Source: an uncultured Bacteroidales bacterium (GTDB taxonomy: Bacteria > Bacteroidota > Bacteroidia > Bacteroidales > UBA932). Taken from it: a stretch of DNA of 64,000 bases. The DNA lies in NCBI GenBank assembly GCA_944325435.1, contig CALVAC010000006.1:62001-126000 (forward strand), given 5' to 3'. The notes beneath the pieces are model-generated. The model was not told where the DNA came from, ran no database searches, and saw nothing but the letters and a program-made list of their open reading frames with translations. Position numbers and translations under genes: made by a program. The stretch's first letter is position 1; each line of letters opens with the position of its first letter. Below are positions 26,009 to 34,139 of this stretch, piece by piece.

Positions 26009-26959
26009 ATGACTATAGAATCACCGGGAGAACTCTGGAAAGATTATGAGCTGATAGATTCCGGCAATTTCGAGAAATTAGAGAGATTCGGAAGGTATTA
26101 CCTCTCCAGACCGGAACCGAAAGCCTTGTGGGACAAGACATTGTCTGAAAAGGAATGGAACGGTATGACTCATGTCCGCTTCAAGGCCGGAGCAGGATTC
26201 GGGAAGGCAGGGAAAGAAGACAGCGGCACCTGGGAACGGCTCAGGAAGATGGACGACCAGTGGGCAATACGGTACAGAGGGGAGCAGAAAGGGCTTGAGT
26301 TTTCTCTGAGGCTGGGGCTGACGGCATTCAAACATGTCGGGGTGTTCCCGGAACAGGCCCCCAACTGGGAATATATCTACAGGCAGACATCGGCTCTTGC
26401 CGACAAAGCAAAAGAAACGGCCCAAGGACAGGCAGGAGCATCCGCCAGACCAAAGGTATTGAACCTGTTCGCATACACAGGAGCGGCATCCCTTGCAGCA
26501 AAGGCAGCCGGAGCCGATGTCACACACCTCGATTCTGTCAGGCAGGTCGTCACGTGGGCACGCAACAATATGGAGATAAGCGGATATGACAATATCCGAT
26601 GGATCATAGAGGATGCGATGAAATTCGCAAGACGCGAAGCACGCCGCGGCAATGTCTACCAAGGCATCATCCTCGACCCTCCGGCATACGGGCACGGACC
26701 TGACGGGGAGAAATGGAAACTGGATGAATGCCTCAACGACCTGCTCAAGTGCGTCAATGAAATCCTCGCCCCTGCAGACAGCTTCATGGTCCTCAACCTG
26801 TATTCCAACGGCTATTCGGCTGTCCTCGGGGAGACTCTGGTGAAACAGGCATTCTGTCTCAAGACAGGATACAGGACTCTCGACTGCGGAGAGCTCGTGT
26901 TGAGAGACGGATTCGGCAAGAATCTTCCTCTCAGCATTTTCGTCCGACTCTGCCGGTAA
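26009..26959 (+). CDS. Class I SAM-dependent methyltransferase, RlmI-like
   Basis: The product has 316 residues. The SAM-binding motif I is VLNLFAYTGAASLAAKAAGA (about 149-168), followed by an acidic residue in THLDSV and then VTWARNNMEISG. The catalytic motif is ILDPPAYGHGP (about 221). The N-terminal 100 residues form a beta-rich substrate domain. This order is that of 23S rRNA m5C methyltransferases (RlmI/RlmK type), though it lacks an obvious PUA domain, so the RNA target is uncertain. Its stop is five bases from the convergent DUF2723 stop. Confidence 0.8.
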   Translation: MTIESPGELWKDYELIDSGNFEKLERFGRYYLSRPEPKALWDKTLSEKEWNGMTHVRFKAGAGFGKAGKEDSGTWERLRKMDDQWAIRYRGEQKGLEFSLRLGLTAFKHVGVFPEQAPNWEYIYRQTSALADKAKETAQGQAGASARPKVLNLFAYTGAASLAAKAAGADVTHLDSVRQVVTWARNNMEISGYDNIRWIIEDAMKFARREARRGNVYQGIILDPPAYGHGPDGEKWKLDECLNDLLKCVNEILAPADSFMVLNLYSNGYSAVLGETLVKQAFCLKTGYRTLDCGELVLRDGFGKNLPLSIFVRLCR

Positions 26960-26964
26960 ATTTG

Positions 26965-29900
26965 TCATTCCGTCACGGAAGAGACAAGGTCATCCAGAGA
27001 CTTCTCCATGGCCTCGCCATCTTCAGTGTCACCGTTCTGCTTCAGTATGTCCGCCACATAGAAGATATAATGGCACGTCTCCTCGAAATTGCTCCGGGCA
27101 TAGTCGTAGAACTCCATATAGAACTTCGCGGAAACCAGAAGTTCATCCACAAACCTCTGCGCAAGGGCAAGCCCCTTGTCCGGAGCGCCTGCATCATAAT
27201 ACAGCGCTATCATCTCCAGGACATTCCTCTCGTTGATGAAGCCCATATATGAGATATCAAGAGGATATACCGACTCCGGCACACAGTCCTGGCATTTGTC
27301 CAGCACCTCTACAGCCCTGTCGGGATACCCGGCCTTCAGCTGTTCCTTCGCCACATTGAGGAAGACTCCCCTCTGCGACATCACTCCGCAGAAAGTATAG
27401 AAATTCTGGTAGTCCGCAAAATAGTCGGTCCTCTTCAGGGCATCCCAGCAGAACACGGAATTTACCTTGTAATACAGGTCATCCGCATCTGCAAACCCTA
27501 TGTCGGTCTGCTTCATCCGGTTCTTCACCGGCACGAACTTGTAGGAGAAGCCCTCGTACATCAGATAATCCTTGATGCCGATATTGATGTCACCGCCCAT
27601 GTTCAGGAGGTTGATCGGACGGTCCCACTGATAGTTGGACAGGAGGTCCAGCATGAACAGCTCCGGCTTGGTGATATAGTCCTTGTCCGCAGGCATTGTG
27701 AGCACAATCTCATCCGGAATCAGGTCGGCATATTTCTCCTCGAGTATCCCGTATCGGATGACATTCTCCTTGTTGACCGGCACGGATATGCGTCTCGACA
27801 TGATATAGTCCACCATTCTGCCGCTTGTAAGCTCTATCTTCGCCTTCGGATGCTTGAACACATCCATCACGGTAGATATCGGGATTATGGTATCCCTGGT
27901 GTCGTATATGTAGATGAACTCGTTCGTACCGTAGAGATACTGCTCCGGTTCCACCGTCAGCGGCAGAGGCTTCGACTCGTTGCAGGCATATTTCATCTGG
28001 TCGATATGCCAGTCCGTCCCGAGCAGGGAGGTGTTGCAGATGCGCACATCCGTCCTGACCTCCTCGACCTCCTGGGCATACCACAGAGGGAAGGTGTCGT
28101 TGTCCCCGTGGGTTATCAGTATTCCTTGCGGGCCGACCGAATTGAGATAGTTCCTCGCCATCTCCACTGCGGTCGCACGGTTGCTCCTGTCATGGTCATC
28201 CCAGTTCTGCTGCGCCATCAGCACCGGCACCCCGAGACATACGGCCGACACTGCGGCGGCCACTGCTGTCCGGCCCGCCTGACTGCCGGACAGGCCCCTG
28301 GAAATCCATGTATAGAGAGCCAGGACCGCAAGCCCGATCCAGATGGAGAAGGCATAGAAAGACCCGGCGTATGCGTAGTCCCTCTCCCTCACCTGGTACG
28401 GCGGCTGGTTCAGATAGATAACGATGGCTATTCCGGTCATGAAGAACATTAGGAAAGTCACCCACGACCCTCTCTTGTCCCTGGCAAACTGGAAGAAGAT
28501 GCCTATGATACCCAGAAGCAGGGGAAGCATATAATAATGGTTCTTGGCCCTGTTGTCCTTGAGGTATGCAGGTGCATCGCTCTGGTCCCCGAGCCTCGCC
28601 TTGTCGATGAATCCTATGCCGCTCTCCCAGTTGCCGGTAAACAGCTCACCGGGAGCAGGGCTGTGTATGTCATTCTGCCTTCCGGCGAAGTTCCACATAA
28701 AATATCTCCAGTACATCCAGTTGAGCTGGTAGTCGAAGAAGAACTTGAGGTTGGCCCCGAAAGTAGGCTTCTTGTAGGTCTGTCCCGGGATGGTCTTCCC
28801 CTTGCCATCCATATAGACACTGTAGAACTCCTCATAACGGCCATCCGGACTGGTCGCCCACATACGGGGGAAGAACATCTTGCCCTCGGATGAATATACC
28901 GGGGTTATCTGTCCGTCAGTCTTGACATACCTGTCCCCGAGAGGCGCCCAGTATTTCGGGATCTCGATGTCATACGGAGCATCGAAATACTGCCCGTATA
29001 TGAGAGGGTTGCTGCCGTACTGCTCGCGGCCGAGGTACCTCACCAAAGTGAAAGGGTTGTCAGGCTGGTATTCGTTCGTAGGGGTCTTGACGGAAGACCT
29101 GATGATTATTATCGAGAATATGGAGAAACCGATGATTATCGTCGTGAAGCAGAGGAGCACCGTATTGGCGAACACCATCTCCTTCTTCATCGTCGCGAAA
29201 AGTCCCCAGAAGCACAGAGCCAGAAGGACTACCATAAAGAATGCCGCACCGGTGTTGAACGGCAGCCCGAGCACGTTCACGAAGAACAGGTCCACGTATG
29301 CGGCCGTCTTCGGGAGGAACGGGATTATGACGAAAAGTATCAGCGCCAGTATCACGCAGCCGATGGCGAATATCTTGACATATTCCCAGAAAGTGTAGCG
29401 TCCATCCTCACGTTTCCTGTAATAATAGAGGAACACAAGGGCAGGTATGGCAAGCAGGTTCAGCAGATGGATACCGATGGAAAGCCCCATCAGGAAAGAG
29501 ATGAGCACAATCCAGCGGTTTGCATACGGGGTGTCAGCCTGCTCATACCACTTCGTCATGGCCCAGAATACAAGGGCCGTCACAAGGGATGACATGGCAT
29601 AGACCTCGCCCTCCACTGCGGAGAACCAGAAAGTGTCCGAGAAGCAGTATGCAAGCGCGCCCACGACACCCGAACCATAGATTGCCAGGACCTGGCCGAC
29701 AGACCATCTCCCGTCGGCATCTGGACGGACAAGCCTTTTGGCAAGGAAGACAATCGTCAGGTAGAGAAAGAATATCGTCAGGGCGGAACATATTGCACTC
29801 ATGGCGTTCACCGCCACCGCTGCGTGCATATTGTCGGTGAACATTGTGAAAAACCGCGCGACCAGCTGGAAGACAGGATTTCCTGGAGGATGTCCCACTT

Positions 29901-30045
29901 CCAGTTTGTATGAAGATGCTATGAACTCCCCGCAATCCCAGAATGAGGCGGTCGGCTCTATTGTCATCAGATAGGTGATGGCCGCCACGACAAACACAGC
30001 CGTAGCCGCAATCCTGTTCCAGAGATTGAATTTTCCGTTATCCAT
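26965..30045 (-). CDS. DUF2723 multi-membrane-span protein, putative protein O-glycosyltransferase (GT117 type)
   Basis: The product has 1026 residues. The DUF2723 opening (PTASFWDCGEFIASSYKL, GHPPGNPVFQLVARF) carries an acidic membrane-proximal Asp-Cys-Gly-Glu of the GT-C fold type. About 12 hydrophobic helices fill residues 10-570. A soluble C-terminal half (AQQNWDDHDRSNRATAVEMA; ITHGDNDTFPLWYAQEVEGV-like near 640) faces the periplasm and ends with TPR-like helices. The family includes human TMEM260, a protein O-mannosyltransferase; in Bacteroidota it is a candidate for envelope-protein O-glycosylation. It is read from a promoter embedded in the repeat at 30082. Confidence 0.8.
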   Translation of the reverse strand: MDNGKFNLWNRIAATAVFVVAAITYLMTIEPTASFWDCGEFIASSYKLEVGHPPGNPVFQLVARFFTMFTDNMHAAVAVNAMSAICSALTIFFLYLTIVFLAKRLVRPDADGRWSVGQVLAIYGSGVVGALAYCFSDTFWFSAVEGEVYAMSSLVTALVFWAMTKWYEQADTPYANRWIVLISFLMGLSIGIHLLNLLAIPALVFLYYYRKREDGRYTFWEYVKIFAIGCVILALILFVIIPFLPKTAAYVDLFFVNVLGLPFNTGAAFFMVVLLALCFWGLFATMKKEMVFANTVLLCFTTIIIGFSIFSIIIIRSSVKTPTNEYQPDNPFTLVRYLGREQYGSNPLIYGQYFDAPYDIEIPKYWAPLGDRYVKTDGQITPVYSSEGKMFFPRMWATSPDGRYEEFYSVYMDGKGKTIPGQTYKKPTFGANLKFFFDYQLNWMYWRYFMWNFAGRQNDIHSPAPGELFTGNWESGIGFIDKARLGDQSDAPAYLKDNRAKNHYYMLPLLLGIIGIFFQFARDKRGSWVTFLMFFMTGIAIVIYLNQPPYQVRERDYAYAGSFYAFSIWIGLAVLALYTWISRGLSGSQAGRTAVAAAVSAVCLGVPVLMAQQNWDDHDRSNRATAVEMARNYLNSVGPQGILITHGDNDTFPLWYAQEVEEVRTDVRICNTSLLGTDWHIDQMKYACNESKPLPLTVEPEQYLYGTNEFIYIYDTRDTIIPISTVMDVFKHPKAKIELTSGRMVDYIMSRRISVPVNKENVIRYGILEEKYADLIPDEIVLTMPADKDYITKPELFMLDLLSNYQWDRPINLLNMGGDINIGIKDYLMYEGFSYKFVPVKNRMKQTDIGFADADDLYYKVNSVFCWDALKRTDYFADYQNFYTFCGVMSQRGVFLNVAKEQLKAGYPDRAVEVLDKCQDCVPESVYPLDISYMGFINERNVLEMIALYYDAGAPDKGLALAQRFVDELLVSAKFYMEFYDYARSNFEETCHYIFYVADILKQNGDTEDGEAMEKSLDDLVSSVTE

Positions 30046-30073
30046 TATTCTGCCAATTCATCCAATAAACCTG

Positions 30074-30105
30074 CAAATATACGCAGAAGCCGAGAGCAAT
30101 GCAAG
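30074..30105 (-). promoter_or_regulatory. Promoter of the DUF2723 gene, carried by the palindromic repeat
   Basis: On the minus strand a CTTG (-33 like) at 30102-30105 and TATATTTG (exact TAnnTTTG -7 box) at 30074-30081 are 20 bases apart, the spacing expected for the Bacteroidota housekeeping sigma factor. Transcription would start near 30067 and leave a leader of about 20 bases before 30045. The -33 element is part of the hairpin stem of repeat copy 1. Confidence 0.65.
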
Positions 30106-30213
30106 TTTACTTGCAATTGCCGAGGCGATACAGTATATGTGGCGCCAGCCAAATATCGCAGAAGCCGAGAGCAATGCAAGTTTACTTGCAATTGCCGAGG
30201 CGATACAGTATAT
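30082..30213. repeat. Two 57-base direct repeats, 75 bases apart, each with a hairpin
   Basis: An identical 57-base unit (begins CGCAGAAGCCGAGAGCAATG, ends GCGATACAGTATAT) occupies 30082-30138 and 30157-30213. Each holds the inverted repeat GCAAG-TTTA-CTTGC (30101-30114 and 30176-30189), extendable by GCAA/TTGC. The linker GGCGCCAGCCAAATAT and the following GGCGAAGC resemble GGCGAAGCCAAATATACGCA at 31844-31863, so related elements recur nearby. Short ORFs through both copies read AEAESNASLLAIAEAIQY twice, an artefact of the repeat rather than a gene. Confidence 0.85.
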
Positions 30214-30284
30214 TATATGTGGCGAAGCAACCGGACATGTTCCGTAGCCGGAATCCGGACAAATTGAACAGGATTGGCAGGAGT

Positions 30285-30455
30285 TTAGAGATCCAGGTTT
30301 TCCGAACTGTCATAGAGAGGTAAGTATCCGAATACCTGCAATGCTTTACGGTGCTTCTCGTTGATTATGGCAAGGCGTGCCGCCTTTTCCAGGTCATTCA
30401 GCTCCTTTGCTCTCCCGTATGATTTTCGGCCACGCCGTCCGAACTTTTCGTCCTG
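30285..30455 (-). pseudogene. 57-codon open fragment without start codon, probable gene remnant
   Basis: On the minus strand the frame ending at the TAA 30285-30287 reads a well-formed basic, helical C-terminus: GRRGRKSYGRAKELNDLEKA, then an NEKHRKALQVFGYLPLY stretch. It is closed upstream by TAA at 30456-30458 and has no ATG. A second frame, starting at an ATG near 30485 in the frame of the WYL gene, reads MSIRIVTPKRITGRKVRT before a stop, so a frameshift may join the two. The family is not recognised. It lies between the repeats and the WYL gene. Confidence 0.35.
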
Positions 30456-30501
30456 TTATTCTTTTAGGGGTGACAATGCGGATAGACATTTTCCCAAAAA
30501 A

Positions 30502-31428
30502 TCACTCCATACGCTTCATTGCCTTCCTGTAGATGTCGCGGAGTTCCTTGCGGAGATGCTTCGGAGAAATCACGACAAGGTCCTCGCTCTGCGAAAGCAA
30601 CTCCTGGATGAAGTCCCTGGTAAGTTTTACACGGAGGCGGATGCGGAACTCCTTGCCATCGTCCACAAGGGTTTCCTGGGATTCATGCAAGGGGAATGCG
30701 TCATTGTAGCGACCGGACTTCGGGGAAAAAGACAGCACCACTTCCTCGACAGAAAGGCTGTTGCTGGAATAGGCTCCGAACACATCCTTGAATTCCTTTT
30801 CCGGATCAACGGAAGGGTCTTTGGAAAATCTTGTCTTCGAGACATTCAAATCCCGAATGCGGTCAAGGCCCCAGCTCTTTATCTCTCCTGCATGCCGGAC
30901 ATTGTCACCGGATTCGATAGCAAGGAGATACCAGCGTCCGCGGCTCTCCTTCAGGGCGTATGGCATCACATAACGGCGACGAGAGATGGAATTGTCGAAT
31001 TTGACATACTCAAAGTCAACCGTCAGACTATGCTTTATCGCATGTATCAGGGGATTCAGATGCTCGGTTCCTCTAGCCTTCCGTCTTTCGGGGAAAACAA
31101 TGGAAGAAAGCTCCTCCCGTGCATGCATGGATATCATCAGGTCATACTGCTCCAGTATCCTCTCGATGTCGGCTGTCCGGTCTTCATCCTCTGGAATATA
31201 GTAGCCTCCTTCCAACCTGGAGTATTCGATACTAATATTCATTCCGGATCTTATCTCTTTCAGGTCACGCAGGATAGTCCTCCGGGAAATACCGATGTCA
31301 TCAGTATCGTCATAATACGCCAGCCCTTCCTCGACCTTGCGGACAAGTTCGGGGAGCGGGATGTACTTGTTGTTCCGTATCAACCGGATAATCAACAGAT
31401 AGCGCTGGATGTAACCTTGCTTCGACAT
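30502..31428 (-). CDS. WYL-domain transcription regulator (YafY type)
   Basis: The product has 308 residues. Residues 1-75 form a winged helix (YIQRYLLIIRLIRNNKYIPL ... GISRRTILRDLKEIRSGM). Residues about 140-225 form the WYL domain (VDFEYVKFDNSISRRRYVMP, GRWYLLAIE), and a WCX-type C-terminal extension follows (RLRVKLTRDFIQELLSQSEDL). WYL proteins sense ligands, in some cases nucleotides or single-stranded DNA, and often regulate defence or DNA-damage genes; nothing next to it shows what it controls. It stands alone between gene remnants. Confidence 0.85.
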   Translation of the reverse strand: MSKQGYIQRYLLIIRLIRNNKYIPLPELVRKVEEGLAYYDDTDDIGISRRTILRDLKEIRSGMNISIEYSRLEGGYYIPEDEDRTADIERILEQYDLMISMHAREELSSIVFPERRKARGTEHLNPLIHAIKHSLTVDFEYVKFDNSISRRRYVMPYALKESRGRWYLLAIESGDNVRHAGEIKSWGLDRIRDLNVSKTRFSKDPSVDPEKEFKDVFGAYSSNSLSVEEVVLSFSPKSGRYNDAFPLHESQETLVDDGKEFRIRLRVKLTRDFIQELLSQSEDLVVISPKHLRKELRDIYRKAMKRME

Positions 31429-31505
31429 AGCGTGTGATGTTTGCTTGTGTCTCCGAAAGTTAACAATTTTTCACGACAACGCATCATACTCGGTGACGGA
31501 TTGGC

Positions 31506-31830
31506 CTATGCTGGCAGGAAATGGGGCATTGTTCTGTTGAGATGCTCCATATACCGGCACGGTACGCAGAGATTATATGCAAGAAGGTTCTCGCTCCTCT
31601 GGAGCCTGTCATTCAGCAGGCATATCGATTTGGGGATAAGCTGCACGCAGCCGTCCCGGATCTGGACGCAGTTGCCCTCCTGCGTCCGCGCGACACTCAC
31701 GGACAGTCTTTTCCCTGCGCTGAAAGTGTGGACGCCGTCTCTCAGTCTGTACGGAAGTGTCACTTCCCGTGCCGAATCTGGCGATGTCCTTCAGGGCGTC
31801 GAAGATTATCTGACAGTAGGTTGTCGAGAG
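31506..31830 (-). pseudogene. Possible degenerate gene in the 470-base gap between the WYL and SUI1 genes
   Basis: The gap 31429-31902 has no intact gene. On the minus strand the frame ending at TAG 31506-31508 gives a protein-like 85-codon stretch (LPYRLRDGVHTFSAGKRLSV ... RYMEHLNRTMPHFLPA). A second minus frame upstream (CQIIFDALKDIARFGTGSD, near 31815-31760) would join it after one frameshift. The family is not recognised, and plus-strand ORFs across the same bases look random. It may be a decayed relic. Confidence 0.25.
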
Positions 31831-31850
31831 GAACTATATATATGGCGAAG

Positions 31851-31881
31851 CCAAATATACGCATAGAAATATGTATATTTG
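31851..31881. promoter_or_regulatory. Palindrome with divergent -7 boxes upstream of the SUI1 gene
   Basis: CAAATATAC-G-CATA and TATGTATATTTG form an inverted repeat of 12 pairs with one bulged base. Its ends are TATATTTG on the plus strand (31874-31881), a perfect TAnnTTTG -7 box 22 bases before the SUI1 start, and TATATTTG on the minus strand (31852-31859). It is preceded by GGCGAAGC, shared with the repeat at 30.1-30.2 kb. No good -33 match was seen. Confidence 0.55.
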
Positions 31882-31902
31882 CAAAAAATTATTCTGGAAT
31901 AT

Positions 31903-32247
31903 ATGGCAGACAACGACTGGAAAAGAAGACTCGGAGTGGTATATTCCACGAATCCGGATTTTAGTTTCAGGGAGGAGGAAGAGGAGACCATCGAGACCCT
32001 CGCACCTTCAGCCCAGAAACTCATCGTGTCCATCGACAGGAGGAACAGAGGAGGCAAGCAGGTTACACTCGTGACCGGCTTCATCGGCTCGGATGAAGAC
32101 CTTGCGGCACTGGGACGGACGCTGAAAGTCAAATGCGGGGTCGGAGGCTCTGCCAAGAACGGAGAGATCACCATCCAGGGCGATTTCAGGGACAAGGTGA
32201 CAGAGATACTCCGCTCGATGGGCTACAATGCAAAAAGAGGCAACTGA
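31903..32247 (+). CDS. SUI1/YciH-family translation initiation factor
   Basis: The start at 31903 (MADNDWKRRLGVVYST) is chosen because the in-frame ATG at 31879 overlaps the -7 box. The product has 114 residues. The SUI1 fold covers about 40-110: LIVSIDRRNRGGKQVTLVTG, then LKVKCGVGGSAKNGEITIQG and a C-terminal helix DKVTEILRSMGY. Bacterial homologues bind the small ribosomal subunit and may influence start-codon fidelity, as eIF1 does, but they are not essential in known cases. The DUF4271 gene begins two bases after its stop. Confidence 0.88.
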   Translation: MADNDWKRRLGVVYSTNPDFSFREEEEETIETLAPSAQKLIVSIDRRNRGGKQVTLVTGFIGSDEDLAALGRTLKVKCGVGGSAKNGEITIQGDFRDKVTEILRSMGYNAKRGN

Positions 32248-32249
32248 CC

Positions 32250-33020
32250 ATGGAAGATACCGACAGCATCTGCGTCCTGCGTGAGGACGGCATGGCAGGG
32301 ATACTCCCAGTAGACAGCGCATTCACCGGGGGCACCATGCATCTCTCCAATGAATCAGCACAGCCTGCAGTCCAGGACATCACCGCAGACAGCCAGGACA
32401 AAGTCACAGGTATCCTGACATCCATCTGTATCCTGGTTATGATTCTCTCCATCCGCAAACTGGTCAATGTCATCCCGTCCCTGCTCGGCTGCCTGTTCCG
32501 GTGGAAAGAGGCATTCAACTTGGAATACAATCTGAAGCTGAGCCGAGACCGCAATCTTGTATTCCTGATTCTCATCCTGCCTTTCTGCCTTATGGTATCG
32601 AGGTTCGGCATCTACTCCCCTGAATTTCTGTCCGGGGCAGGCCAGCTGCTCCGGCTTGCCGCTTTCACAGGCATTTTCATCGCCTATCTGTTGTTGAGAA
32701 GGCTGTTGGGAACCATCTTCAAATCAGCTGAAATGGACGGCAAGGCATGGTCGGCAGCTCAGATGCTGTTTCTCACATTCTTCTGCCTCGCCACTGTGTG
32801 CTGTCTTGCCGGAGCGGGGATACTGTCATATACAGAACTGTCAGACAACACCATACGCATAATCCTGATACATACCGTCGCATTTTTCTACCTCGTGTTC
32901 ATTTTCCGTAAAATTCAAATTTTTAGTCACTATTGTTCGGTTTTCTCAACAATTTTGTACCTTTGCACCCTTGAAATTTTACCGACCGGGCTTCTGGTGG
33001 CCTCGGCAATTTTTTTATAG
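32250..33020 (+). CDS. DUF4271-type integral membrane protein
   Basis: The start at 32250 (MEDTDSICVLREDG) is chosen because the longer frame from 32133 would run over the SUI1 coding region. The product has 256 residues. A polar N-terminal 65 residues precede six or so membrane helices (SICILVMILSI, LVFLILILPFCLMV, AFTGIFIAYLLLRRLLG, AAQMLFLTFFCLATVCCLAG, TVAFFYLVFIFRKIQIF). DUF4271 proteins are Bacteroidota-specific, usually next to hemD, and of unknown role. It ends three bases before hemD. Confidence 0.8.
   Translation: MEDTDSICVLREDGMAGILPVDSAFTGGTMHLSNESAQPAVQDITADSQDKVTGILTSICILVMILSIRKLVNVIPSLLGCLFRWKEAFNLEYNLKLSRDRNLVFLILILPFCLMVSRFGIYSPEFLSGAGQLLRLAAFTGIFIAYLLLRRLLGTIFKSAEMDGKAWSAAQMLFLTFFCLATVCCLAGAGILSYTELSDNTIRIILIHTVAFFYLVFIFRKIQIFSHYCSVFSTILYLCTLEILPTGLLVASAIFL
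32958..32965 (+). promoter_or_regulatory. Internal -7 box for the hemD-rnpA-yidD-menG string
   Basis: TACCTTTG matches TAnnTTTG exactly. TTG at 32933-32935, 22 bases upstream, could be the -33 element, slightly wide. It lies inside the last 60 bases of the DUF4271 gene and would start a leader of about 50 bases before hemD, in an unusually A/T-rich stretch. Confidence 0.5.
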
Positions 33021-33023
33021 AAG

Positions 33024-33761
33024 ATGATTAGACGAATATTGGTATCCCAGCAGCCTCCGAAGGCCGCCGCGCCATACGAGACGATATCGGCAAAGTTTGG
33101 AGTCACATTCGATTTCATTCCTTTCTTTCTGATAGAGCCTGTCTCTTCAAGAGAATTCAGGGCGCAGAGGATCAATATCCTCGACTACACAGCCATAGTC
33201 TTCTCCGCCAGATCTACCATCGATGCTTTCTTCCATCTGTGCGAGGAGCTCAGGGTCAAGATCCCGGAGACAATGAAATATTTCTGCACGACCGAAGCGG
33301 TTGCGATGTATCTCCAGAAGCATATCGTGTACCGCAAGCGCAAGATATTCTTCGGAGACGGGACGGCAAGCTCAGTCATTTCCCTCATCGGAGCCAAGCA
33401 CAAGGGTGAGAAATTCCTCATCACCACATCCGACTCCCCTGACAATGACATCACCAGGATGTTCGAATCCTCAGGTCTGGAGTTCAAAAGCGCGATATTC
33501 GTGAAATCCGTATCTCAGGATCTGAGTGGTGTGGACATCAGGTCATACGATATGATTGTGCTGTACAACAAGGCCGATGTCAAGTCCCTGTTCGAGAACT
33601 GTCCGGACTTCAGCCAGGGTGACATCAAGTTCGTGTCATACGGGAAGTCCGTGGTCAAGGCAATGGAGGAGGCCGGACTGGAGATAGCCATCTCGGCCCC
33701 ATCCGCAGAGGCGCCATCAGTGGCAAGGGCGGTCGAGCTGTACCTCGAGAAGAACAGCTGA
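33024..33761 (+). CDS. hemD: Uroporphyrinogen-III synthase
   Basis: The product has 245 residues. The two-domain HemD fold can be followed: IRRILVSQQPP at the N-terminus, TAIVFSARSTIDAFFHLCEE (first domain loop), MKYFCTTEAVAMYLQ, then KFLITTSDSPDNDITRMFES in the second domain and YDMIVLYNKADVKSLFENC. The enzyme closes and rearranges hydroxymethylbilane to uroporphyrinogen III in haem and corrin synthesis. HemD is poorly conserved, so the call leans partly on gene order: DUF4271-hemD-rnpA-yidD is a common Bacteroidota string. rnpA begins six bases later. Confidence 0.82.
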   Translation: MIRRILVSQQPPKAAAPYETISAKFGVTFDFIPFFLIEPVSSREFRAQRINILDYTAIVFSARSTIDAFFHLCEELRVKIPETMKYFCTTEAVAMYLQKHIVYRKRKIFFGDGTASSVISLIGAKHKGEKFLITTSDSPDNDITRMFESSGLEFKSAIFVKSVSQDLSGVDIRSYDMIVLYNKADVKSLFENCPDFSQGDIKFVSYGKSVVKAMEEAGLEIAISAPSAEAPSVARAVELYLEKNS

Positions 33762-33767
33762 CTCCGG

Positions 33768-34139
33768 ATGACGGCACCCGGACATAACCTGCCCAAGGAA
33801 GAGAGGCTCTGCAGCAGGAAAGACATTTCTGACCTTCTTGCAAAGGGAACATTCTGTGATGCTCCGGGACATCTGAGATTCTGCTACAGGAAAGACACGG
33901 GATGCGGGCTGAACAGGATAATGGTGTCAGTGCCGAAAAAGCATTTCAAGAGAGCCGTGAAACGGAATCTTCTCAAGCGCAGGATCAGGGAAAGCTACAG
34001 GCAGCAGAAACATGACCTTGATGGCACCGGGACCGACATCCTGTTCATATACAGCGGCAAGGAGATTATGGAATACGGTGACATCTTCTCGGCTGTCGGG
34101 ACAATAATCAGAAAGATCAACGGCAATGGACGCAGATAG
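33768..34139 (+). CDS. rnpA: Ribonuclease P protein component
   Basis: The product has 123 residues, normal for the family. The RNR signature is present as [20 protein letters not shown] (about 63-82), preceded by the expected basic, aromatic N-terminal strand region ([18 protein letters not shown]) and ILFIYSG near 88. It binds the 5' leader of pre-tRNA and the catalytic RNA of RNase P. Its last 14 bases overlap the start of yidD, a classical neighbour. rpmH, its usual partner in other phyla, is not here. Confidence 0.93.
   Translation: MTAPGHNLPKEERLCSRKDISDLLAKGTFCDAPGHLRFCYRKDTGCGLNRIMVSVPKKHFKRAVKRNLLKRRIRESYRQQKHDLDGTGTDILFIYSGKEIMEYGDIFSAVGTIIRKINGNGRR

Noticed and set aside
26078-26968. 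A 296-codon minus-strand frame opposite the methyltransferase
   Set aside because: The plus-strand gene has SAM and catalytic motifs and tight operon spacing; the minus frame has none and would overlap the DUF2723 stop.
30082-30213. CRISPR-like array
   Set aside because: Only two repeats, 57 bases long with an 18-base linker, no third unit and no cas genes; it fits a tandem palindromic intergenic repeat.
29975-30323. Short ORFs through the 30.1 kb repeats
   Set aside because: Their translations are just the repeat unit read twice; they overlap the promoter and have no independent support.
31441-31964. Two plus-strand frames (141 and 147 codons) before the SUI1 gene
   Set aside because: No protein-like features; they run through the palindromic promoter, and the second overlaps the SUI1 gene in another frame.
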